Shown one piece after another: positions 5,873-11,099 of a stretch of 11,099 bases of DNA (the first letter of the stretch is position 1; every line of letters starts with the position of its first letter). The translations under genes and the position numbers were made by a program. The notes under the pieces were generated by a model, which did no database searches, had not been told where the DNA came from, and worked only from the letters and a program-made list of their open reading frames with translations. Source of the stretch: an uncultured Myxococcales bacterium (GTDB taxonomy: Bacteria > Myxococcota > UBA727 > VGSZ01); assembly GCA_903952805.1 (NCBI GenBank), contig CAJBHN010000756.1:1-11099 (forward strand). Reading direction: 5' to 3'.

Positions 5873-8082
5873 CGTTCGCGGCGGTTGCCGCCCTGGACTT
5901 CAGCGTTCGAGAACAATCGGAGCACGTAGCGGGCGGTGAGGGCCTGGCTGGCGCCAGCGTCAACGGACACGCGCCAGCGTCGACCGCCGTCGATGACCTC
6001 GCCCCGTTCTTCCTGGTCGTAGGCATCCCAGGCGGGCTTGACCTCCCGCTCCGACACTTGCACCTCGGCGCCGGCCGACGCCGTCGGCACCCGCTCGCGG
6101 ACTTCGATGTCGATGGTGCGTCCCAGGTGGTTGACGATGTTCACGTCGATGTCGTGGACCATTTCCACCATGGCGACGACGCCTTCACCTTCGCGCACTT
6201 CCTTGAAGCGGGCGTTGCGTGCCACCTTGATCGCTTGCTCGACGCCAAGACCAAGGGTGAGCTCGCCCCTCGCCACCACCGTCGGCAGCTGGGTGGTCAG
6301 CACGTATTCGCCACCGACGGAGATCTCGGCGGGACCCGCCAACATCGGCGCCCCCAGCGCGTTTTGGATCACCGCGACGCGGTACACGGCGAGTTCCTCG
6401 CGGGGCACCGTCACGTAGCGCACCGACGCTTCGCATTGTCGATCGCCCAGCGGCACCGAGTGCCAGCCGCCGTCAGCGACGACGTCGACGACGCCATCGG
6501 CCTCGTAGGCAAAGTCGAAATTCGACGATATATCTTCGAGGTTGAGGCACAGCGGCGGCACAGCGCCGCCAGCGTTCATGGCCTCATGTTCGGCGCTGTT
6601 GGCGAGCTGGGCCACGTCAAAGGGCAGCGGGCGCCCGAAGCGCTCGGCGCTCTCGCGGTACAATCGGCGGGTATCGGTGGGCACCAGGCGACCTCGAGCG
6701 TGGTCGTCGGGGCCCGGCAAGCGCAGCAGCGGAAAGACGATGGCGTCGACGACCTCGTCGAGGCCGGCAGCGCCTGGGCCGCCCCTGGCCAGCGCCGACT
6801 TCGCCGGCATCGCCGCCGACATTGCCGACGGCCTCTCTGAACGCATCGCCGGGGGCGCGGGGGCCGGCGGCGCCATGGCTCGACGAGGGGATGGCGCACT
6901 GATCGATTGCTCCTTGACGACGTCGATCATCATTTCGCCGTCGGACAACGAGTCGTCGTCGAAGCTGACCTGCCTGGCGCTGGCGGCGAGCTCCTCTCGA
7001 TCGATGGACATGGTCTTGGATTTCTTGGCGGCGCGGCTGCTGCTTTCACCAAACGATGCCGTCGACTGCAACGACGGCGCCTGCAGGCGGGGCAGCGACC
7101 ACGTCGCCGGAGGGGGCACCAACGACAGCGCCCGCTGTCGGTCGCGGTCGTGATCAGCAAACAGCGCCGTCCCGCCCTTGGGAGGTGGGCGAAACCCCAC
7201 CTTCATCGGCGGCGGTTGGGCCTTGCCGATACGCACCGACGACAACTCGGGCAGCTCGCCGTAGCGCAGCGGCGTCGCCGTCGACAGCTTCAGGCGCACG
7301 CCGGTCCAGTCCTCACCGGTACGCTGGGCGATGTGGGCGCGCTGGTGGATGACGGCGCTGCTGCCGTCCCTGGCGAGCTTGACGTGATAGGCGGGAGCCC
7401 AGCGGGCTCCAGGCACGATGTAGCGGACCTCAACGACGACCCGGGTGGGGTGGCCCTCGGTCAACAGGGGGACAATGATCGATTTGGAGACATCCTCGCG
7501 CTTGACCTCGGCGGCCGTCGACGCGGCACGCACCCGCTCGACGAGTGCTGCATGCTGCAGGCTCAACTCGCGAACCTGATGCTGCAGGCGCCGTCGCTCC
7601 AGGCGTCTGCCTTCGGCGGCGTCGTCGACAAAGGTCTCCAGCGCCAGTCGCATCGCCAGCGGCGCCGGCGGCGGCGCGCGGCCGTCCTCGGCGTCGGGGC
7701 GGTCGGGGACGGGAATTCCCGTCAGCAGGCCCAGCTCGTTGTCGATGAGGCGCATCAGCTCGTCGAGTTCGCCGATATGCTTGGCGACCTCGTCAATCTC
7801 CCGTTGCGCCGGGGCTGTTTCGGGCGGCAGGCCAGGCCGGACGTGGATCCCCACCTGGACACCAGTGGCCATCACTCTGGCCGTCGTCGGCAGGACGTCG
7901 AGGACGGCCACCCGCACGGTGGGGTCGGTCAGGCTCATCGGCAAACCCGCCAGCTCGATCAGGGGCGGGACGCCGTCATCGAGCACCGCCCCCTCCAACA
8001 CGGCCCGCCGCACGACGGTCGCGCCGCGGCGAAAGACCTGGACCGACTCGATCGTCGACGAAACAACCACGGGCTTGCTCAT
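5869..8082 (-). CDS. DUF4139 (mucoidy inhibitor A-like) protein, longer paralogue
   Basis: The product is 737 aa from the ATG at 8082, which has GGAGG four bases upstream. The frame is open 24 codons further, but that extension has no binding site and reads as non-coding. There is no signal peptide. Residues 8-75 form a DUF4140-like N-terminal domain (QVFRRGATVVRRA at 15-27). Charged helical segments at about 94-120 and 145-200 are probably coiled coils. The DUF4139 core begins near 213 with YIVPGARWAPAYHV (221-234) and RTGEDWTGVRLKLSTATP (254-271). Residues about 286-445 are a Pro/Ala/Ser/Arg-rich, probably disordered insertion that is absent from the downstream paralogue. The domain resumes at about 446 and includes APMLAGPAEISV (578-589) and the C-terminal strands to about 724. 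The two genes are clearly related but strongly diverged, which suggests a hetero-oligomeric complex rather than redundancy. The function is unknown. Confidence 0.87.
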   Translation of the reverse strand: MSKPVVVSSTIESVQVFRRGATVVRRAVLEGAVLDDGVPPLIELAGLPMSLTDPTVRVAVLDVLPTTARVMATGVQVGIHVRPGLPPETAPAQREIDEVAKHIGELDELMRLIDNELGLLTGIPVPDRPDAEDGRAPPPAPLAMRLALETFVDDAAEGRRLERRRLQHQVRELSLQHAALVERVRAASTAAEVKREDVSKSIIVPLLTEGHPTRVVVEVRYIVPGARWAPAYHVKLARDGSSAVIHQRAHIAQRTGEDWTGVRLKLSTATPLRYGELPELSSVRIGKAQPPPMKVGFRPPPKGGTALFADHDRDRQRALSLVPPPATWSLPRLQAPSLQSTASFGESSSRAAKKSKTMSIDREELAASARQVSFDDDSLSDGEMMIDVVKEQSISAPSPRRAMAPPAPAPPAMRSERPSAMSAAMPAKSALARGGPGAAGLDEVVDAIVFPLLRLPGPDDHARGRLVPTDTRRLYRESAERFGRPLPFDVAQLANSAEHEAMNAGGAVPPLCLNLEDISSNFDFAYEADGVVDVVADGGWHSVPLGDRQCEASVRYVTVPREELAVYRVAVIQNALGAPMLAGPAEISVGGEYVLTTQLPTVVARGELTLGLGVEQAIKVARNARFKEVREGEGVVAMVEMVHDIDVNIVNHLGRTIDIEVRERVPTASAGAEVQVSEREVKPAWDAYDQEERGEVIDGGRRWRVSVDAGASQALTARYVLRLFSNAEVQGGNRRER

Positions 8083-8086
8083 GAAA

Positions 8087-8091
8087 CCTCC
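8087..8091 (-). promoter_or_regulatory. Ribosome binding site of the longer DUF4139 gene
   Basis: The minus strand carries GGAGG followed by a 4-base spacer and the ATG at 8082. It supports the shorter start over the in-frame ATG at 8154. Confidence 0.75.
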
Positions 8092-8253
8092 AGCGTGGCG
8101 AGGGTCGTTCAGGTGCCGGTCCAGAGGCAAGGTGTGTCTCGTGAGGCCCGGCACGGCGGGACACCACTATTCATTGATGGCTTGCCCCGTTGCCTTCGCC
8201 ACAAGGTGCGCCGCGCGGCGTGCTCGGGGCAAGACCACCATCCGCGCCGAGCG

Positions 8254-8288
8254 CGGCTCGAACCGGCTCGAACCGGCTCGATCCGGTT
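8254..8288. repeat. 10-bp tandem repeat with embedded hairpin
   Basis: CGGCTCGAAC occurs at 8254-8263 and 8264-8273, and CGGCTCGATC at 8274-8283. The end of the array also forms a perfect inverted repeat, AACCGG (8271-8276) and CCGGTT (8283-8288), around a 6-base loop. It lies about 170 bp upstream of the DUF4139 gene start, so it could be an operator or chance low-complexity sequence. Confidence 0.7.
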
Positions 8289-8481
8289 GGTCATGGGCTT
8301 GGTCCCAGCGCCGCTGGGTATGCAAGCGGGAGAGATGGACTCCCAACGGAGGCAGAGGATTCAGCGTCGTTGCCCCACCCGCCTTCCTCCCCAGCATTCG
8401 GAAAAAACGGGCAGGGGATGAAAGACCAGGCCGGAGACGCCGGAGACGACGTCGTTCCCCAGCGCTGCCGGTCACCTTCGC

Positions 8482-8520
8482 GCAGCGAGCAGCGACCCAG
8501 GAGGAGGCGCTGCTTGCTGC
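8482..8520 (-). terminator. Long hairpin just past the glpX stop
   Basis: GCAGCGAGCAGCG at 8482-8494 pairs with CGCTGCTTGCTGC at 8508-8520, matching at 12 of 13 positions with a 13-base loop. It begins 10 bases after the glpX stop codon at 8531, where a transcript end is expected. There is no T-tract behind it on the minus strand, so it is either a non-canonical terminator or a structure that protects the mRNA 3' end. Confidence 0.5.
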
Positions 8521-8530
8521 AGTCCAAGGC

Positions 8531-9517
8531 TCACCAGCCGTAGTTGGGCTTGCGATCGAAGTGGTGCTCGCCCTCGACGGTGCGGATGGTGCCGGACTTG
8601 GAGCGCATCACGATGGAGTGGGTGTGCGCACCGCCCTTGAAGAAGCGAACCCCCTTCATGAGGTCGCCGGTGGTGACGCCGGTGGCGGCAAACATCACGT
8701 CGCCCTTGGCGAGTTCGTTGAGGGCCCACTTTTTGTCGAGATCGGTGATGCCCATTTTCTTGGCCCGATCTCGTTCCCCGTCGTTCTTGTAGATGAGGCG
8801 ACCCTGAAAATCGCCCCCCAGGCAGCGCAGCGCCGCGGCCGACAGCACACCCTCGGGAGCGCCACCACTGCCGAGCAGGCAGTCGATGCCCGTACCATCG
8901 ATGCATGCTGACACCGCCGCCGAGACGTCGCCGTCAGAGATCAGCTTCACGCGGGCGCCGGCTTTGCGGACTTCGGCAATGAGCTTGTGATGGCGTTCGC
9001 GGTCGAGGATCACGACGGTGAGGTCTTCGAGGTACACGCCCTTGGCATTGGCGATGGCCTTGAGGTTTTCGGTGGGGCTCTTGTCGAGGTCGATGACGCC
9101 CTTGGCCGATGGACCGACGGCGATCTTGTCCATGTAGCAGTCGGGGGCATGCAGCAGGTTGCCCTTCTCGGCCATGGCGACGACGGCCATCGCGTTGGGC
9201 AAGCCGAGCGCACACAGGTTGGTGCCCTCCAGGGGATCGACGGCGATGTCGACTTCGGGGTCGTGCTCACTGCCACCACCGACTTGCTCACCAATGAAGA
9301 GCATCGGCGCCTCATCGCGTTCGCCTTCGCCGATGACGACGGTGCCTCGCACGAGCACACCGTCAAACGCGCGGCGCATGGCGACCACGGCGGCTTCGTC
9401 GGCACCGTTGCGATCGCCACGGCCCATCAGACGGGCGCAGGCCAGGGCGGCGGCTTCGGTGACACGAACGACCTCAAGGGCCAGGTTGCGATCCAGGGTG
9501 GCGCGGCTGTCAGACAT
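8531..9517 (-). CDS. glpX: Fructose-1,6-bisphosphatase class II (GlpX)
   Basis: This 328-aa cytosolic enzyme hydrolyses fructose 1,6-bisphosphate to fructose 6-phosphate, the committed step of gluconeogenesis. It aligns along its whole length with E. coli GlpX: GRGDRNGADEAAV (32-44), VIGEGERDEAPML (61-73), VDPLEGTN (93-100) and GSGGAPEGVLSAA (216-228). The metal and catalytic residues are present by alignment: Asp40, Glu64, Asp94, Glu97 and Glu222, matching E. coli Asp33, Glu57, Asp85, Glu88 and Glu213. The ATG at 9517 was chosen because GAGGG lies six bases upstream and the family starts here; the frame extends 26 Arg-rich codons further without support. The thioesterase gene lies 74 bp upstream on the same strand, so co-transcription is plausible. 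A hairpin follows the stop. The length is normal and no key residue is missing. Confidence 0.96.
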   Translation of the reverse strand: MSDSRATLDRNLALEVVRVTEAAALACARLMGRGDRNGADEAAVVAMRRAFDGVLVRGTVVIGEGERDEAPMLFIGEQVGGGSEHDPEVDIAVDPLEGTNLCALGLPNAMAVVAMAEKGNLLHAPDCYMDKIAVGPSAKGVIDLDKSPTENLKAIANAKGVYLEDLTVVILDRERHHKLIAEVRKAGARVKLISDGDVSAAVSACIDGTGIDCLLGSGGAPEGVLSAAALRCLGGDFQGRLIYKNDGERDRAKKMGITDLDKKWALNELAKGDVMFAATGVTTGDLMKGVRFFKGGAHTHSIVMRSKSGTIRTVEGEHHFDRKPNYGW

Positions 9518-9523
9518 CGGTTT

Positions 9524-9529
9524 CCCTCT
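9524..9529 (-). promoter_or_regulatory. Ribosome binding site of glpX
   Basis: The minus strand reads AGAGGG, six bases before the ATG at 9517. This sets the glpX start at the position expected for the family. The rest of the 74-bp gap 9518-9591 shows only weak short inverted repeats and no clear promoter. Confidence 0.65.
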
Positions 9530-9591
9530 TGCTCTGGTATGGCGTCTTCGAACGTGACGCGATCGGAGACGGCGAACGCCGCCAGCGTCGG

Positions 9592-10011
9592 TCACTGTCC
9601 AACTTCGCGCAACGTCTCCAAAGGGGTCAGTTCGCGCACAGCGACAGGCAGCCGCACCGGTCGTCCCTCGCGATTGACACAGGCGTGGCGGGTGGTCCCC
9701 GACGCCAGCACCACGTCGCCGCGCAGGATTCGATAGGCGAACGCGACGGTGGTACGCCTGACTTCGGTCAGGGTCGTCTCAATGGTGACGAGGTCGTCAA
9801 AGCGGGCTGGCTGCCCATAGCGTACGGCGGCGTCGACGACGGGCAGAAAGAAACCCTCACGTTCGAGCGCGCCATAGTCAAAGGCGCTTTCGCGCAGGAA
9901 TTCGCAGCGGCCCCGCTCAAAAAACGCCAGGTAGTTGGCGTAGTAAACGACACCCATCTGATCGGTGTCGCCATAAATGACGCGGTAGGTGCAGCTGACC
10001 GGTCGCGTCAC
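9592..10011 (-). CDS. YbgC/4-hydroxybenzoyl-CoA thioesterase family hydrolase
   Basis: A single hotdog-fold domain of 139 aa should hydrolyse acyl-CoA thioesters in the cytosol. The signature YGDTDQMGVVYYANYLAFFE (13-32) matches the YbgC/FadM pattern, with Asp17 as the expected catalytic acid and the helix that follows it. The usual VYH is VYY here, a common variant. Later strands (FDDLVTIETTL at 71-81; RHACVNREGRPVRLP at 108-122) fit the family. The GTG start at 10011 was chosen because it gives family length and lies one base after the stop of the beta-barrel gene; the upstream extension of 57 codons reads through that gene out of frame. There is no visible ribosome binding site, so translation probably depends on coupling with the gene ahead. 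In many proteobacteria ybgC heads the tol-pal cluster; no tol gene is visible here. The substrate is not predictable. Confidence 0.88.
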   Translation of the reverse strand: MTRPVSCTYRVIYGDTDQMGVVYYANYLAFFERGRCEFLRESAFDYGALEREGFFLPVVDAAVRYGQPARFDDLVTIETTLTEVRRTTVAFAYRILRGDVVLASGTTRHACVNREGRPVRLPVAVRELTPLETLREVGQ

Positions 10012-10012
10012 G

Positions 10013-10897
10013 TCAAAAAACGTACTTGATGACCGGCGCGAACGAAATGCCAGGCACGATGACCATGTCGCCAGCCGAGGCCGGGATGAAGGCGACCATG
10101 ACGTTGCCGTCGATGCCAACGAACACATCGGGCAGCAATGTGGCGTAGCGGACGCCGACGCCAAAGCCGGCATTGCCGCCAATGGTGGGCTCGCCCGGGA
10201 AGGGCTCGGGGCTCATGAACGACGCGCCGCCCATCAGTTTCCCCATGATGGCCAGGCGCTCCAAGACATAAAAGCTGCCGACGACGGCCAGGTTGATGGT
10301 GGTCAGACCGTAGTCACGGGGGTTTTCGATGCTGTCGCCATACACGGCCGCATTGGCGACGAAGCCGGTGCCAAAGCTGACCTGCAAACCGAGGTATTGG
10401 CTGATGTCGTAGCCGACCGACAACCCGATGTAGGGCTGCAGCTGCGACGTGGGCACCGACTTGCAGGGCTTGCCGCCGCCGGCCGAGCCGTCGTCGCACA
10501 GGTCGCCGATGGTGGAGCCGGTGGGAGAACCGGCCGACTTGCCGAGCACGAAGAACCCGCCCAGATCACTCTGGGTGTAGATGCCCTGCTTGAAGACGAA
10601 TCCTGTGGCGCCGCCGACTGATTCCCCCAGCACGGTGCCGCCGGCGGTGACTTCTTTGTCGGGCAGCACCGACGAACTCTCGTCGTCACCCGACTTTTCC
10701 TTACCGTCGCTGGCGAGCACGTCCTCCTCTGCCGCTGCAGGCGCCTCGGTGGCCTTCGCCGTCTTGGCCGCCAGCAACAGCCCGGTGGGCTGCAGTGTGA
10801 GCCTGGGCAAAGCGGAGCCGGACACGTCGCTGGCCCGAACGGTCGCTGCGCCAGTCAGGGTCGCGATCACGGCGAGAGGGATGAAAAAGCGCGTCAT
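10013..10897 (-). CDS. Secreted outer-membrane beta-barrel protein, possibly CglE-like
   Basis: This 294-aa protein has a classic Sec signal peptide (MTRFFIPLAVIATLTGAATVRA), with likely cleavage after Ala22. A Lys/Ala- and then Asp/Glu/Ser-rich, probably flexible segment follows (about 43-82). From about 98 onward there are repeated short amphipathic strands separated by Gly/Asn/Asp turns (for example QPYIGLSVGYDI, LQVSFGTGFVAN, NAGFGVGVRY), and the chain ends in Phe (VIKYVF), the usual C-terminal signal of beta-barrels. Cys134 and Cys145 lie in one loop and could form a disulphide. The layout recalls the myxobacterial gliding-motility outer-membrane protein CglE, but I am not sure of this; a generic OmpA/OmpW-like porin is the alternative. 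The ATG at 10897 has no strong ribosome binding site. It is the first gene of a probable three-gene run with the thioesterase and glpX. Confidence 0.8.
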   Translation of the reverse strand: MTRFFIPLAVIATLTGAATVRASDVSGSALPRLTLQPTGLLLAAKTAKATEAPAAAEEDVLASDGKEKSGDDESSSVLPDKEVTAGGTVLGESVGGATGFVFKQGIYTQSDLGGFFVLGKSAGSPTGSTIGDLCDDGSAGGGKPCKSVPTSQLQPYIGLSVGYDISQYLGLQVSFGTGFVANAAVYGDSIENPRDYGLTTINLAVVGSFYVLERLAIMGKLMGGASFMSPEPFPGEPTIGGNAGFGVGVRYATLLPDVFVGIDGNVMVAFIPASAGDMVIVPGISFAPVIKYVF

Positions 10898-11099
10898 GGT
10901 GGGCGCTGGTTATCAGGAATACCCGGCGGCGTGAAGTGCTCGATGGCGCGATGTCGGGCTGCGCACTCTGCGCGTTGTGCAGGCTGCCCGGTTTCTGGAA
11001 CCCGGGGCGCTGGTCGACCGGGAAGCCTGAGCAAAGCGCGTTGCTGGCGCGTCCGCGCCAGCGTGCTGGCCTGTTGACATGGGAATGGACTTGGTGAAA
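10898..11099. promoter_or_regulatory. Upstream region of the beta-barrel gene, rich in inverted repeats
   Basis: No gene is evident in these 202 bp. Three inverted repeats follow each other: GCGCA/TGCGC at 10961-10965 and 10969-10973; a 12-bp pair matching at 11 positions at 10980-10991 and 11018-11029; and a perfect 8-bp stem at 11043-11050 and 11055-11062 with a 4-base loop. They may be operators or structured leader RNA for the minus-strand gene at 10897, or the 3' end of a gene outside the window. I cannot identify a reliable -35/-10 pair on the minus strand. Confidence 0.45.
11043..11062. other. Perfect 8-bp stem hairpin
   Basis: GCTGGCGC and GCGCCAGC enclose the loop GTCC. There is no T-tract on either side, so a factor-independent terminator is not supported. 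It lies about 145 bp upstream of the beta-barrel start codon. Confidence 0.5.

Larger units (their letters stand above)
8083..8530. other. Non-coding region between glpX and the DUF4139 pair
   Basis: About 450 bp carry no convincing gene; short open frames here on either strand look Arg/Pro-rich and random. The region holds the glpX-proximal hairpin (8482-8520), a 9-bp tandem duplication GCCGGAGAC (8430-8447), the 10-bp palindrome ACGACGTCGT (8446-8455) and a 10-bp triple repeat (8254-8283). A locally AT-richer patch lies around 8168-8180. The minus-strand promoter for the DUF4139 pair must lie here, but I cannot point to a clear -35/-10 pair. Confidence 0.55.

Noticed and set aside
8083..8154. 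Extension of the longer DUF4139 gene to an ATG at 8154
   Set aside because: The ATG at 8082 has GGAGG directly upstream and begins at the expected N-terminal domain.
8304..8318. CCCAGCGCCGCTGGG palindrome as a terminator
   Set aside because: Short stem, minimal loop and no T-tract; such palindromes are expected by chance in GC-rich DNA.
6907..8421. 504-residue plus-strand open frame over the longer DUF4139 gene
   Set aside because: His/Arg/Gln-rich without motifs; the opposite strand carries clear DUF4139 motifs and a good ribosome binding site.
8167..8475. 102-residue minus-strand open frame between glpX and the DUF4139 pair
   Set aside because: Arg-rich, repetitive, no ribosome binding site and no recognisable motif.
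11074..11079. TTGACA on the plus strand as a -35 element
   Set aside because: The matching -10 position falls at or beyond the window end, so it cannot be tested; a single hexamer is weak evidence.

Overview
The window is GC-rich bacterial chromosome, by eye about two thirds G+C, densely packed with housekeeping and envelope genes. It shows no mobile element, RNA gene or CRISPR array. Proteins rich in Asp, Val, Ala and Arg, an acidic outer-membrane beta-barrel that weakly resembles the gliding-motility protein CglE, a probable lipoprotein and a Gly/Asp-type repeat together suggest a Myxococcota/deltaproteobacterial genome. This is an inference from style and gene content, because no marker gene is present.

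Layout from left to right. Positions 1-150 hold an 18-bp tandem repeat, possibly the start of a minus-strand gene cut by the window edge whose reading frame is ambiguous. Positions 274-1401 (minus) encode a probable lipoprotein of unknown function. Across a 137-bp divergent promoter region lies a plus-strand pair: a type II NADH dehydrogenase (1539-2864) and, 47 bp later, an SLC13/ArsB/NhaD-type membrane permease (2912-4188). The permease is broken by a one-base frameshift near 3478. Restoring one C would give a normal full-length protein of about 425 residues.

Everything to the right is on the minus strand and so runs from right to left. The first block is an outer-membrane beta-barrel (10013-10897), a YbgC-type acyl-CoA thioesterase (9592-10011, one base after it) and the class II fructose-1,6-bisphosphatase GlpX (8531-9517). 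A strong hairpin lies directly past the glpX stop. After about 450 bp of repeat-bearing non-coding DNA come two tandem DUF4139 (mucoidy-inhibitor A-like) genes, 5869-8082 and 4214-5872. They overlap by four bases and converge on the permease gene.

The least understood part is the DUF4139 pair: two diverged cytosolic paralogues of unknown function that are translationally coupled, the first carrying a disordered insertion of about 150 residues. The other gene groups are recognisable: respiratory NADH oxidation with ion/anion transport, and gluconeogenesis with acyl-thioester hydrolysis and an outer-membrane protein. I found no clear evidence for a new defence or mobile system.
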